A DNA stretch of 54,243 bases from Shewanella xiamenensis (GTDB lineage: Bacteria > Pseudomonadota > Gammaproteobacteria > Enterobacterales > Shewanellaceae): positions 1 to 54,243 of the forward strand of contig NZ_BMOP01000025.1 in the NCBI RefSeq assembly GCF_014647135.1, written 5' to 3'. The notes under the pieces are model-generated. The model was not told the origin of the DNA and did not search any database. It saw only the letters and a list, made by a program, of their open reading frames with translations. A program made the position numbers and the translations under genes. Positions 8,071-17,699 of the stretch are shown here, piece after piece. Every line of letters begins with the position of its first letter. Position 1 is the stretch's first letter.

Positions 8071-8637
8071 ATGAGCCCGAATTTATCGCAACTGATTAGC
8101 GCCCCAACGGCCAAAGATTATCAGCCCTGCGCTGTCGATATTTTAAGTACCCCTGTGGGAGTACTACAACTTAATGCCAATGCCTACGGATTGAGCCATT
8201 TAACTGTTGTGGGGTCGAGTCGTACCGAGATCCCCCTAAAGGTCGCAAGTAATGACCAACTCGCGCGGGCTAAAAGTCATATTGATCAGGCAAAGGCGCA
8301 GCTTCTGGATTATTTTCGCGGTGAGCTAACCCAGTTCCACTTAAGCTTAGCGCCCAAGGGCACCGAATTTCAGCAGCAGGTGTGGCAGGCCTTGGTGCAG
8401 GTCGGTTATGGCCAGAGTTGCAGTTATGGCGAGATCGCCCAGCGTATCGCAAGACCCAAAGCCGTTCGGGCAGTTGGCGCGGCTAATGGTGCCAACCCCA
8501 TCGCGATTATTGTCCCCTGTCACCGTATCATTGGTAAAAATGGCCAATTAACGGGTTATGCCTATGGACTTACGATGAAACAGCAACTGTTAATGCTGGA
8601 ATCGACAAGCAAGGGCGCGCATTTTACGTTAGAATAG
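8071..8637 (+). CDS. ogt: methylated-DNA--protein-cysteine methyltransferase
   Basis: A suicide enzyme (188 aa) that moves the methyl group from O6-methylguanine in DNA to its own cysteine. The active-site motif is PCHRII with C150, and the DNA-binding RAVGAANG segment lies at about 133-140. It is equivalent to the C-terminal half of Ada or to Ogt. It lies 107 bp after the Ada-AlkA gene in the same orientation, so the two probably form an alkylation-response unit. The N-terminal 60 residues are poorly conserved in this family and I cannot assign them. Confidence 0.94.
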   Translation: MSPNLSQLISAPTAKDYQPCAVDILSTPVGVLQLNANAYGLSHLTVVGSSRTEIPLKVASNDQLARAKSHIDQAKAQLLDYFRGELTQFHLSLAPKGTEFQQQVWQALVQVGYGQSCSYGEIAQRIARPKAVRAVGAANGANPIAIIVPCHRIIGKNGQLTGYAYGLTMKQQLLMLESTSKGAHFTLE

Positions 8638-8674
8638 CGGTCATATTTGTTATTGATGAGCCATGTAATTTTTT

Positions 8675-9958
8675 ATGACCCAAGCTTCTTCCTCCGTTGC
8701 CAGCTTTGCCGAACTTGGCATTATTGCCCCCTTATGTAATCGACTCTCTGAGCTGGGTTATGTTTTTCCCACTCCGATACAGGCGGCTACCATTCCTGCC
8801 GTACTCAGTGGACAGGACGTGTTAGCAGGGGCGAATACAGGTTCTGGAAAAACCGCTGCTTTTGCAGTGCCGTTATTGCAGCGATTGAGTGAAGCGAAAA
8901 GTGATGATAAGTCGGCAGGCCAAGTGCGGTGTTTGGTGCTCGTACCTACCCGCGAATTGGCGCAGCAAGTGGCCGACAGCTTTTTATCCTATGCATCCCA
9001 CTTCAATGGCCAACTTAAGATAGTCGCGGCCTTTGGTGGTGTGTCTGTCAATCTGCAAATGCAAAGCTTACGCGCTGGCGCCGATGTGTTGGTCGCAACT
9101 CCTGGGCGTTTACTGGATTTATTAGCCAGCAATGCGCTTAAGTTAAATCGCGTCTCGGCCTTAGTGCTGGATGAAGCGGACCGCATGTTAAGCCTTGGGT
9201 TTACTGATGAATTAAATCAAGTGCTTGAGGCGCTCCCTGCCAAAAAACAAACCTTACTGTTTTCGGCGACATTCCCCGAAGAAGTGCGCGCGCTAACGAC
9301 CCAATTACTCCATCAACCGCTTGAGTTTCATCTGCAAAGTGAGCAAGAAAGCACCATTGTGCAGCGTGTGATAACCGTTAACCGCGAGCAAAAAACAGCG
9401 TTATTGGCCCATTTGATTAAACAGCATCAATGGTCACAGGCGTTAATTTTTGTCAGTGCTAAAAATACCTGTAACCACCTCGCGCAAAAGTTGTCAAAAC
9501 GGGGAATTAGCGCCGAAGTCTTCCATGGCGATAAAGCTCAAGGTGCGCGGACTCGCGTCCTTGATGGGTTTAAAAATGGTGACATTAGTGTGCTAATTGC
9601 GACTGATATCGCAGCCCGTGGTATTGATATTGATAAACTCCCCGTCGTGATTAACTTTGATTTACCAAGAAGTCCAGCCGATTATATGCACCGTATTGGT
9701 CGTAGCGGTCGTGCGGGCGAGGTGGGCCTCGCGGTGACTTTAATTTCCCATGAGGAATATCACCACTTTGGTGTGATTGAAAAGAAAAACAAAATCAAAC
9801 TGGTGCGTGAACAAATCCCCGGATTTGAAGCCAATGCTGAAATACCGCTGGATGTGTTAGCGCAGGAAAAACCTCAGGCCAAGCCCGAAGGCTCTGGCAA
9901 GAAAAAGCGTAAACAGTTACCCGTGGCGAATGTTGAGTTTTGGGGTAAAAAGTCTTAA
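8675..9958 (+). CDS. DEAD-box ATP-dependent RNA helicase, RhlE-like
   Basis: A 427-aa RNA helicase. Visible motifs in order: Q-motif region with PTPIQ (about 33-37), Walker A ANTGSGKT (53-60), PTREL (91-95), DEAD (166-169), SAT (197-199), ARGIDI and HRIGRSGRAG in the second RecA domain. A short basic C-terminal tail (about 400-427, lysine-rich) probably helps bind RNA. The pattern is that of the RhlE group, which works in ribosome assembly or RNA decay; the exact role is not determined. It starts 37 bp after ogt and may be cotranscribed. Confidence 0.93.
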   Translation: MTQASSSVASFAELGIIAPLCNRLSELGYVFPTPIQAATIPAVLSGQDVLAGANTGSGKTAAFAVPLLQRLSEAKSDDKSAGQVRCLVLVPTRELAQQVADSFLSYASHFNGQLKIVAAFGGVSVNLQMQSLRAGADVLVATPGRLLDLLASNALKLNRVSALVLDEADRMLSLGFTDELNQVLEALPAKKQTLLFSATFPEEVRALTTQLLHQPLEFHLQSEQESTIVQRVITVNREQKTALLAHLIKQHQWSQALIFVSAKNTCNHLAQKLSKRGISAEVFHGDKAQGARTRVLDGFKNGDISVLIATDIAARGIDIDKLPVVINFDLPRSPADYMHRIGRSGRAGEVGLAVTLISHEEYHHFGVIEKKNKIKLVREQIPGFEANAEIPLDVLAQEKPQAKPEGSGKKKRKQLPVANVEFWGKKS

Positions 9959-10024
9959 TTCCTCAGGTGTGAGTTATGCTTAGCATATCTTCAGGTTGTT
10001 TCGAATTGGTTTGGTAGAGGCAGT

Positions 10025-10495
10025 ATGCAGCATTTATTTTGGTTAGTTGAAGGTAAAATCGCGGGCCGCAGTGGCCCTAATAAGGACCCTTGGGATTTAG
10101 CAGAGCTTAAAGCATCGGGGATCCGCGCCGTGTTATCCGTTAATGGCGGAGAAGGCTGCGAGCCCGGTAGTTTTCAGCACCATGGTTTGCGTTATGAATG
10201 TATCCCGTTTTCCAGAAACGTGCCGCCCCAGGAAGGGGATATCGCCATTTGTGTCGCCCAATTACCGAAGGCACTCGCTTTTATTCAACAATGTGAGGCT
10301 GATAATTTACCCGTGTTAGTTCATTGTCGTTCTGGCAAAGATCGCACAGGGCTTATCATGGCCTACTATCTGATGGTCAATGGCGCTGCGCCTTTGCATG
10401 CTGTAAGCCAAGTTCGCAGTATTCGCGACATTGCTTTTAGCGCTGAGGGGTGGGATCAGTTTGCCTTCGACGTGCTCTATGCCTTGCAAGACTAA
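10025..10495 (+). CDS. dual-specificity/tyrosine-type protein phosphatase
   Basis: A 156-aa cysteine-based phosphatase. The P-loop VHCRSGKDRTG (99-109) has the nucleophile C101 and R107, matching the HCxxxxxR signature; the following threonine fits the usual S/T. No signal peptide or membrane span is seen, so it is cytoplasmic. The physiological substrate (protein, nucleotide or phospholipid) cannot be told from the sequence. It stands alone, 66 bp after the helicase gene and 250 bp before the next gene. Confidence 0.85.
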   Translation: MQHLFWLVEGKIAGRSGPNKDPWDLAELKASGIRAVLSVNGGEGCEPGSFQHHGLRYECIPFSRNVPPQEGDIAICVAQLPKALAFIQQCEADNLPVLVHCRSGKDRTGLIMAYYLMVNGAAPLHAVSQVRSIRDIAFSAEGWDQFAFDVLYALQD

Positions 10496-10747
10496 CTAAC
10501 CTGAGCTTTGGTAAGTAGCGCCGCGGCATGGGCAGCTTTTCGGGCCTCTGTGCGTGGCTCTATGAAACCATAACTCGCGATGGCCTACGACAGAGCACTT
10601 ATATCTACGCATTCTGTCAGAAAAAGATTTTGCTTTTCAAAATAATCATTTATTGCATTAATTTAGTTTGTAAAATTTAGATTTTTCGACACTGGTTACC
10701 CCGAGTTTAGGTTAACTATTTGAATTAATATCATTAAGGAATACCAC

Positions 10748-12361
10748 TTGGTGACGATAATAGGGATATCTTCGCATGATAACTGTGGCGTTTTCGCTAA
10801 GGCAATAAGGCTCAATGGATTGATTTCTTCAATCCAACAAAGGGTCTTTCGCCTCTCTATTCCCTTTTGGGGACTCTTGCTTGTATTGATTAACGGTTGT
10901 AGCTCAATGCCAGAATTACCCGCAAAATCAATTGAAACCGCCTATCCTTTGGCCACTAATTCAATCTTGTATCAGGCCGTCAAGGGGGCTCTTGAACAAC
11001 ATCCTGAGCAAACGGGTGTTTTTCCCCTCGGCGATGGTGTCGACGCCTTTGTGGCGCGATTGCTGTTGATTGAGTCCGCCGTTAGCAGTATCGATTTGCA
11101 ATACTATATTTATCGCAATGATGAAACTGGCCGCTTAATGACGAGGGTTTTATTGGATGCAGCACAGCGCGGGGTGCGAGTGCGTTTATTGCTCGATGAT
11201 ATGACCAGTGCCGATATGGATGAGCAGTTAATCGCCCTTGCGAGCCAGCCTAACATCAGTATTCGATTGTTTAATCCAACCACAGAGCGAAATTACCGCG
11301 ATCTTGCATTTTTGTTTGGTTTTAGCCGCTTAAACCATAGGATGCACAATAAGTCATTCACCGTGGACAATGTGATGACCATTGTCGGTGGACGTAACAT
11401 TGGCGATGAGTATTTTGCAGCGAATCGTGACCTCGAGTTTGGTGACTTTGATCTATTAGCCATTGGCGATGCCGTATCGCAGGTGTCTGATGAATTTGAC
11501 CGATATTGGAATGCCGACTCGACCCATCCGATTGAAGTGTTAAGTGGGCATAATCCCACTCAGGCAGAGCTTGAAGCGTTTGCCCAGCAGATCGCCCAGC
11601 AGCGCGAGCAGTCTAAGTCTAGCGAATATGTAAAACGCTTAGCCCAGAGCCAGATATTGACTAATTTACAGCGTGACAATATGACTTGGTTTTGGGGAGA
11701 AGCCTTAGTGCTGGTTGACCCGCCCGACAAATTAGCCCAGAACGATAAAACCACTTGGTTAATCAGCCAGTTATTACCTTATCTGACGCAGGTGGAGTCC
11801 GAATTGTTTATCATCTCGCCTTACTTTGTGCCGACACCATCTGGAGTCGATTTGCTGACTATCTTGGCGCAATCTGGCAAACGGGTGCGTGTACTCACCA
11901 ATAGTCTGGCTGCGACTGATGTGCTGGCGGTACATGCGGGCTATAAACAATATCGCCAAGCCTTGTTAGCTGCGGGTGTTGAAATATATGAGGTCAAGGC
12001 ACAGGCGGGAGTGCGCTCCCATAGCTGGCGTGGGAGTTCCAAAAGCAGTTTACATGCCAAGGCATTTGTATTTGATAATAAACAGATATTTGTAGGCTCA
12101 TTTAATTTTGATCCCCGTTCTGCGGCGATCAATACCGAACTTGGATTGCTGCTCACACAACCGCAGTTTAGTCGTCATGTCACTCATAATATTGAAGAAA
12201 AACTAGCGACCAAGACCTATAGACTCGCCTTGGAAGAAGGGAATATCGTTTGGTGGGATGATGCGACTAAACAGCGTTATGACAGTGAGCCTGACGCCGG
12301 ATTTTGGCGCGTATTTGTCGCCGATTTCCTTGGGGTACTGCCAATCGAGTCACAGTTATAA
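10748..12361 (+). CDS. phospholipase D-family lipoprotein, ClsC-like
   Basis: A 537-aa protein with two HKD motifs, HNKSFTVD (200-207) and HAKAFVFD (436-443), which form the paired active site of the phospholipase D superfamily. It resembles cardiolipin synthase C type proteins, which transfer a phosphatidyl group in the membrane. A hydrophobic stretch (about 37-49) ends in INGC, a lipobox with C51, so it is probably a lipoprotein facing the periplasm. The start is TTG at 10748, 7 nt after AAGGA; an in-frame GTG at 10751 is the alternative. The pre-lipobox region is longer than usual (50 residues). Confidence 0.87.
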   Translation: MVTIIGISSHDNCGVFAKAIRLNGLISSIQQRVFRLSIPFWGLLLVLINGCSSMPELPAKSIETAYPLATNSILYQAVKGALEQHPEQTGVFPLGDGVDAFVARLLLIESAVSSIDLQYYIYRNDETGRLMTRVLLDAAQRGVRVRLLLDDMTSADMDEQLIALASQPNISIRLFNPTTERNYRDLAFLFGFSRLNHRMHNKSFTVDNVMTIVGGRNIGDEYFAANRDLEFGDFDLLAIGDAVSQVSDEFDRYWNADSTHPIEVLSGHNPTQAELEAFAQQIAQQREQSKSSEYVKRLAQSQILTNLQRDNMTWFWGEALVLVDPPDKLAQNDKTTWLISQLLPYLTQVESELFIISPYFVPTPSGVDLLTILAQSGKRVRVLTNSLAATDVLAVHAGYKQYRQALLAAGVEIYEVKAQAGVRSHSWRGSSKSSLHAKAFVFDNKQIFVGSFNFDPRSAAINTELGLLLTQPQFSRHVTHNIEEKLATKTYRLALEEGNIVWWDDATKQRYDSEPDAGFWRVFVADFLGVLPIESQL

Positions 12362-12452
12362 GCTAAGGTAACTCAATCACAGTTTTAGCGTTCGCAACTC
12401 ATTTGACGAACCGCTATGATAAAAACAGAATAGATGACGAGAATTTAGGTTT

Positions 12453-13352
12453 ATGAAAAGTAAGGCAAGTCAATCCCAGGGGCTATTACTGTTTCGGCTA
12501 TCGCAAACACAGATCTTTGCTCTGGGAACGCTTAAAATTCGTGAGTTAGTGCCCTACACGCCGCTGAGTAAAATTCCTCAATCCCATCCCACCATCCTTG
12601 GTGCAGCAACCATTCGCGGCCATACCATTCCTGTGGTGGATATGGCGGCTGCCATTGGTTATCGGCCAATCAGTGATGAAGAACGTAAACATTGCTATAT
12701 CATCATTACTGATTGCCAGCGCATGATTATCGGCTTTTTAGTGCGTGCTATTGATAAAATTATTGAGTGCAATTGGCGTGACATTGAAGCGCCATCGGCA
12801 AATTTAGGGAGAAATGCCTTTTTAACTGGGGTGACGCGCTACGATAATCAGTTAGTGCAGTTACTTGACGTGGAGCTGTTACTGTCTAAGGTGTTCCCCG
12901 ATGCACCTGAGGCCAATCGAGCAATCCTAACGGATGTGCAGCGGGAGAAGTTAAAACCCATGCGGATTCTGTTGGTCGATGATTCTAAGGTGGCCCGCAA
13001 GCAACTTTCCGATGCGCTCGATAGTATTAATATTCCCTATTTCGTGACCCCTGATGGAAGAGAAGCGCTCTCTATTATGGAGCAGGCGGCTGCTGAGCGT
13101 CACCCGATTGATATTTTAGTTAGTGACATCGAAATGCCGGGGCTCGATGGCTATGAACTGGCATTTGAAGTCCGAGATAATCCACTGTTGGCTAATGCTT
13201 ATATTATTCTCCATACCTCGTTGTCCAGCGAAATCAGCGTCAGCCAAGCCCATCAAGTAGGGGCAAATGAGGCGCTGACTAAGTTTGATGCCCATGAGCT
13301 TGTGGAAGCCATGCTACGGGGGGCTGATTTAGCGGCTAAGCGGTCAAATTAG
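12453..13352 (+). CDS. cheV: chemotaxis protein CheV
   Basis: A 299-aa coupling protein for chemoreceptor arrays. The N-terminal CheW domain (about 10-155) carries the typical GAATIRGHTIPVVD strand-turn. The C-terminal receiver domain (about 170-290) has the acidic pair D176-D177, phosphorylation site D225 (LVSDIEMPG), T255 and K277. CheV links receptors to CheA, and its phosphorylated receiver tunes adaptation. No other chemotaxis gene is adjacent, which is common for CheV. Confidence 0.93.
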   Translation: MKSKASQSQGLLLFRLSQTQIFALGTLKIRELVPYTPLSKIPQSHPTILGAATIRGHTIPVVDMAAAIGYRPISDEERKHCYIIITDCQRMIIGFLVRAIDKIIECNWRDIEAPSANLGRNAFLTGVTRYDNQLVQLLDVELLLSKVFPDAPEANRAILTDVQREKLKPMRILLVDDSKVARKQLSDALDSINIPYFVTPDGREALSIMEQAAAERHPIDILVSDIEMPGLDGYELAFEVRDNPLLANAYIILHTSLSSEISVSQAHQVGANEALTKFDAHELVEAMLRGADLAAKRSN

Positions 13353-13521
13353 AGCGTGTTGGATTTTTGTAAGGGTTTTGCAGGGACTGGGTAATTTAAT
13401 TCGCTTATTTCCCTGCAAAGCTAGACAAGTTCCATCACATCCTATAAAACCTTATTGGCCTCAATTTTGAAGGTGTGGGATGGGGAAACTCAGCCGAAAT
13501 ATAATAACGATAGGTTAAGTA

Positions 13522-14748
13522 ATGAAACAAGAATCATCTTTTTTAGCCAAGTTGGCTAATAGCAGTTTGGTGCTGCAAATTCTCGTCGGGATTATCGCTG
13601 GTGTCGCTTTAGCCAGTTTTTCACATGAATGGGCCAAACAAGTCGCTTTTTTAGGTAGTTTATTTGTTGGTGCATTAAAAGCGATAGCGCCTATTCTAGT
13701 CTTTATTCTCGTGGCATCCTCCATTGCGAATCAAAAGAAAAATACTCAAACGAATATGCGCCCAATCGTGGTGTTGTACTTATTGGGTACCTTTGCTGCT
13801 GCATTAACCGCTGTGATTTTAAGTATGATGTTCCCGACTAATCTGGTGTTAGTTGCGGGTGTTGAAGGCACCAGTCCGCCACAGGGAATTGGTGAGGTGA
13901 TTAACACCCTGTTGTTTAAACTGGTTGATAACCCCGTGAATGCCCTGATGACGGGGAACTATATTGGTATTTTGGCTTGGGGTGTGGGTCTTGGCTTAGC
14001 CTTACATCATTCGAGTGATTCAACCAAACAAGTGTTTGCGGATGTGAGCCATGGTATTTCGCAAATGGTGCATTTTATCATTCGGTTAGCGCCTATTGGT
14101 ATTTTCGGTCTAGTTGCTGCCACATTTGCTGAAACCGGTTTTGCGGCAATTGCGGGCTACGCTCAGTTATTAGCCGTATTGCTCGGTGCGATGGCTATTA
14201 TCGCCTTAATTATTAACCCGCTGATTGTTTACGTTAAAATCAAACGTAATCCCTATCCACTTGTGATCCGCTGTCTGCGTGAGAGTGGTGTGACGGCATT
14301 TTTCACCCGCTCAAGTGCGGCCAATATTCCAGTGAATATGGCATTGTGTGAAAAGTTAAATCTGCACGAAGATACTTATTCAGTCTCTATCCCGTTAGGG
14401 GCAACCATCAATATGGGCGGCGCTGCGATTACGATTACCGTACTGACTTTAGCAGCGGCACATACTTTGGGGATTCAAGTTGATCTGCTGACGGCCTTGC
14501 TGCTTAGCGTGGTAGCTGCGATTTCTGCCTGTGGTGCATCTGGTGTGGCGGGTGGTTCGTTATTGCTTATTCCGCTTGCTTGTAGCTTGTTTGGCATTTC
14601 TAACGATGTGGCGATGCAAGTGGTTGCTGTTGGTTTTATTATCGGCGTGATCCAAGATGCTGCCGAAACGGCACTGAATAGCTCTACGGACGTGATTTTT
14701 ACCGCTGCTGCTTGTGAAGCCGCTGAAAACAAAGCTAAACTTGGATAA
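13522..14748 (+). CDS. sstT: serine/threonine:sodium symporter
   Basis: A 408-aa inner-membrane carrier of the dicarboxylate/amino acid:cation symporter family that imports serine and threonine with sodium. The sequence is hydrophobic throughout, with the family re-entrant segments at [11 protein letters not shown] (about residues 262-272) and [10 protein letters not shown]. The length matches SstT. It is a single gene with a terminator 38 bp after the stop. Confidence 0.95.
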   Translation: MKQESSFLAKLANSSLVLQILVGIIAGVALASFSHEWAKQVAFLGSLFVGALKAIAPILVFILVASSIANQKKNTQTNMRPIVVLYLLGTFAAALTAVILSMMFPTNLVLVAGVEGTSPPQGIGEVINTLLFKLVDNPVNALMTGNYIGILAWGVGLGLALHHSSDSTKQVFADVSHGISQMVHFIIRLAPIGIFGLVAATFAETGFAAIAGYAQLLAVLLGAMAIIALIINPLIVYVKIKRNPYPLVIRCLRESGVTAFFTRSSAANIPVNMALCEKLNLHEDTYSVSIPLGATINMGGAAITITVLTLAAAHTLGIQVDLLTALLLSVVAAISACGASGVAGGSLLLIPLACSLFGISNDVAMQVVAVGFIIGVIQDAAETALNSSTDVIFTAAACEAAENKAKLG

Positions 14749-14786
14749 AGTGTGCTGTTGTTAGTGTAGAAGAAAGTATCATAGGA

Positions 14787-14813
14787 GCAGTCACTTCGGT
14801 GGCTGCTTTTTTT
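14787..14813 (+). terminator. sstT terminator
   Basis: An 8-bp stem GCAGTCAC/GTGGCTGC (one G:T pair) with a TTCG tetraloop and seven Ts. It also rules out an upstream in-frame start for the following gene, because that start lies inside the hairpin. Confidence 0.92.
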
Positions 14814-14825
14814 ATGGGAGTAGTT

Positions 14826-15350
14826 ATGATCCTTTTCGATTTTAAAGAGTTAAATGCGGCAAAGTCTTGGTATGGTGTTAATGATACAGTGATGGGCGGT
14901 TTGTCACGCAGTAAGCTCGCCATCTCTCCGTTAGGCTATGGGATGTTTAGCGGCCATGTGTCACTCGCCAATGGTGGCGGGTTTGCCTCGGTGCGCTGTG
15001 AGTTTGAATCCAAAAATGTGAGTGAATTCACTGGGATTTATCTCGAACTCGACCGTGATAGAAGCAAGCACTACAAAGTGAATCTCAAAGATGCCGACAC
15101 GCCTCAGAGCACGGTTTATCAAGCGCCGATGCCCGATGCTAAGCATCAGTCTTTTGGCGTTAATGGTGGCAGTATTATTCACTGGCAACGTATTGAAATC
15201 CCCTTTACGGCGTTTCATCCCCAGTGCCGTGGCAAGCCGATTGAGCGTGCTGAGATTGATTTGAGCCGTCTCACAAGTATTGGGCTAGTGATTGGTGCGC
15301 AGCAAAGTGGTGATTTTGCATTAAAAATTAAATCAATAGGCTGTTATTGA
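14826..15350 (+). CDS. CIA30-like (complex I intermediate-associated protein 30) domain protein
   Basis: A 174-aa protein made almost entirely of a CIA30/galactose-binding-like beta-sandwich. Family marks seen: NDTVMGGLS near the start, GFASVR, and TSIGLVIG near the end. Bacterial members are of unclear function; the eukaryotic relative helps assemble complex I. I start at 14826 because GGGAG lies 5 nt upstream and the earlier in-frame start (14799) falls in the sstT terminator. No signal peptide is visible. It converges with the GH109 gene across a hairpin at 15355-15384. Confidence 0.8.
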   Translation: MILFDFKELNAAKSWYGVNDTVMGGLSRSKLAISPLGYGMFSGHVSLANGGGFASVRCEFESKNVSEFTGIYLELDRDRSKHYKVNLKDADTPQSTVYQAPMPDAKHQSFGVNGGSIIHWQRIEIPFTAFHPQCRGKPIERAEIDLSRLTSIGLVIGAQQSGDFALKIKSIGCY

Positions 15351-15354
15351 GTCA

Positions 15355-15384
15355 TAAGGGGATAAGCTAATGCTTGTCCCCTTA
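15355..15384. terminator. convergent-gene hairpin
   Basis: A 13-bp stem TAAGGGGATAAGC/GCTTGTCCCCTTA (one G:T pair) with a TAAT loop between two converging genes. No good T-run follows on either strand, so terminator function is uncertain. Confidence 0.5.
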
Positions 15385-15415
15385 ATCTACTGTTACACGC
15401 TCAACTCAGCGCGAT

Positions 15416-16795
15416 TTAGGCTCCCACAATCCCTAGGGGCTTAGCATGTTCCCATGCACCGCGGGTAAAGTCGGGAAAGTTTACTGAGTTACTGCGATTA
15501 TTGAGTGATTGTTCACTTAAAATATTGACCACAGACCAAGCCGCACCATCATAGACATCCTGATCGAGTGCCTCGCCGTTACGTAGGCAATAGATCATTC
15601 GCCAAAGCATCACAAAATCCATGCCACCGTGACCGCCGTTGATTTCGGCTTCTTTACCAATACGTTGCCACAGTGGGTGATCGTATTTGTCATACCACTT
15701 TTGCATGTCCATATCCCACTCGTGGTAACTCTGACCAAAACCCCCATTTTCGATTGCGATACGATTAGGGAAGCCAGCAAACACACCGTTAGTGCCTTGG
15801 ATTAGATTATGGCGACTGTAGGGTCTTGGGGTGGTGGTATCGTGTTGAACCATAATGGTTCTGCCTTTCACGGTTTTAATCAGGCTAGTGCTCATATCGC
15901 CATTAATGTATTTGAGCTGATTACGTTCATGATCGGCGGGAAATTCTCGCTTAGCATATAAAGCACGACCTAAAGCTGGCGAACTCATGGAAGTCAGGTA
16001 ATCGAATCTGTCACCACGGTTGATATTCATATACTGGGAAATAGGCCCTAAACCGTGAGTGGGATATAAATTACCATTGCGTTTAGTATGCCAATAAGTG
16101 CGCCATGAGCCGGTTTTATGATCAATTTCTTTCATTTGCCAGCGCAGTTCATGGATATAAGCGGCTTCGCCGTGGAGTAATTCGCCAAATAAGCCTTGGC
16201 GCACCATGTTAAGCACCATCAGTTCTTCACGGCCGTAATTGACGTTTTCCATCATCATGCAGTTTTTCTGGGTACGCTCGGCGGTATCGATGATTTGCCA
16301 GCACTCTTCGACTGTGAGGGCGAGTGGTACTTCAACAAAGGCGTGTTTACCACTTTCCATAGTGTCGATAGCCATTGGAGCATGCCATTCCCACGGAGTG
16401 GAAATAATCACAATATCAATGTCATCACGGTTTAATAGCTCGCGATAGCTCAGATCATTGCCGGTATAGATCGCAGGTTTTGGCCGTTTTTGTTTAACGA
16501 CATGCTCAACGGCTCTATCAATAACCGCTTGGTGCGTATCGCAAATGGCTTTTAGCTCCACGCCATCTAAGTGACAAAACTGTTCGACATGGCTAAATCC
16601 ACGCTCTCCCACACCGATAAAACCAACTCTAACCACCTCCATTTTAGGGGCAATGAGTCCAATAACTGATTTCCCACGACTGGGTTTCGGGGCAACGTTA
16701 CTGGCGGTAGCGTCGAGGGCAATATTGGCCGTAACAAGGCCGGCAGTGACGGCGCCTGCGGCTTTCAGAAAATGGCGGCGATGAATATTGTGCAT
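15416..16795 (-). CDS. GH109 family protein, probable alpha-N-acetylgalactosaminidase (Gfo/Idh/MocA fold), Tat-exported
   Basis: A 459-aa protein of the Gfo/Idh/MocA NAD-dependent fold. It starts with a twin-arginine signal: RRHFLK (residues 6-11), a hydrophobic stretch and an ATA-type cleavage region near 30-32. The Rossmann nucleotide motif is GFIGVGERG (about 58-66). Length, Tat signal and the GGHGGMDF segment agree with glycoside hydrolase family 109, whose characterised members remove terminal N-acetylgalactosamine with tightly bound NAD. Export as a folded, cofactor-loaded protein fits Tat. No sugar-uptake genes are next to it. The family is confident; the exact substrate is inferred. 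Confidence 0.85.
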   Translation of the reverse strand: MHNIHRRHFLKAAGAVTAGLVTANIALDATASNVAPKPSRGKSVIGLIAPKMEVVRVGFIGVGERGFSHVEQFCHLDGVELKAICDTHQAVIDRAVEHVVKQKRPKPAIYTGNDLSYRELLNRDDIDIVIISTPWEWHAPMAIDTMESGKHAFVEVPLALTVEECWQIIDTAERTQKNCMMMENVNYGREELMVLNMVRQGLFGELLHGEAAYIHELRWQMKEIDHKTGSWRTYWHTKRNGNLYPTHGLGPISQYMNINRGDRFDYLTSMSSPALGRALYAKREFPADHERNQLKYINGDMSTSLIKTVKGRTIMVQHDTTTPRPYSRHNLIQGTNGVFAGFPNRIAIENGGFGQSYHEWDMDMQKWYDKYDHPLWQRIGKEAEINGGHGGMDFVMLWRMIYCLRNGEALDQDVYDGAAWSVVNILSEQSLNNRSNSVNFPDFTRGAWEHAKPLGIVGA

Positions 16796-17254
16796 AGGCT
16801 TCCTGCTTTATTGTTGTTTATTTGTAGGGCGATTTTAATCCATCTTGTTATATCAGAATCTCACTGTAAGTGGACATTAAAAGATGTAACAAGCTCATTC
16901 ATACGTAATTAAATAAACCGTATTGCAACAGGTTATTTATCTTTACTTTAGCGATAGGTAAATAGTGATAAAGATCGCGTTTTTATTTTCTAATTAAGCT
17001 ACACTGCCCATTAATTAATCAAGCTAAATTATCTTTTAGTTTTTAAATGTTTAGCAAATTAAATTTAACCAAAAAATTACATTTTTTGATGAGTTTGACG
17101 TAATTTGCGACTCGGGGGAGTAAAGCGGTAAATGGGTTCTATGCTTAATGTACTACCACAACTGACGTTCACTTTAGGTGAGTGGGTATTGCATAAGGAT
17201 ATCAGGATGTCTGGGATTGAAAAACGCCGTCGCCTACATTGGCGGGAGACAGAT
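16796..17254. other. AT-rich intergenic region
   Basis: A 459-bp region between divergent genes, very AT-rich in its middle. An in-frame extension of the next gene reaches back to 17132 without a strong ribosome binding site. I see no other gene or clear promoter. Confidence 0.5.
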
Positions 17255-17566
17255 ATGCAAAATCGTGAAATTATTGGTCGTTGGTTAGATGAGCGTCCAC
17301 TGCTAGGTGACAAAATTACCCTCTATAAAGAAGCGGATAAATATTATTTAGAAACTTGGTTCAGTGATGGCTGCCATAGCTTAGATGAAGTCAATTTAAC
17401 TGATACGCCACAGGGCAAAAAAGTAGAAGATGTGGGCGGTAATTTCTTCGGTGAGTATTTTATGGTAACGCCTAATATGCAACTGCAATTTTGCAACGAA
17501 CAGGGCAGTTATTTTCAAGTAGATAAATTAGTTGCGGATATTGATTTTAATCAGCGTGTTGCTTAA
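17255..17566 (+). CDS. hypothetical protein, small, unknown
   Basis: A 103-aa soluble protein I do not recognise, rich in charged and aromatic residues (GRWLDERPLLGD near the start, YYLETWFSDGCHSLDE in the middle) with two cysteines. There is no signal peptide or membrane span. I chose the ATG at 17255 because GGGAG lies 6 nt upstream; in-frame ATGs at 17132, 17141 and 17207 would add up to 41 residues. The added stretch looks less protein-like. A terminator follows at 17663. Confidence 0.65.
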   Translation: MQNREIIGRWLDERPLLGDKITLYKEADKYYLETWFSDGCHSLDEVNLTDTPQGKKVEDVGGNFFGEYFMVTPNMQLQFCNEQGSYFQVDKLVADIDFNQRVA

Positions 17567-17662
17567 AACGGTTGTGATTTTTTAATGGCAACTGAGTTGG
17601 GCGAATAATATTCCCTCTCAAGCTTATCCCTGTGTAGCGGGATGGTCAGGTTTGGTTAAAAC

Positions 17663-17693
17663 AGAGGTCGCTTAACGCGACCTCTTGTATTTT
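17663..17693 (+). terminator. terminator between converging genes
   Basis: A 9-bp perfect stem AGAGGTCGC/GCGACCTCT with a TTAAC loop, followed on the plus strand by TGTATTTTT. It may also serve rluA on the minus strand, where a weaker CTGTTTT follows. Confidence 0.8.
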
Positions 17694-17699
17694 TGCCGA

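Noticed and set aside
14799..14825. Upstream in-frame start for the CIA30-like gene
   Set aside because: It lies inside the sstT terminator stem; the ATG at 14826 has GGGAG at proper spacing.
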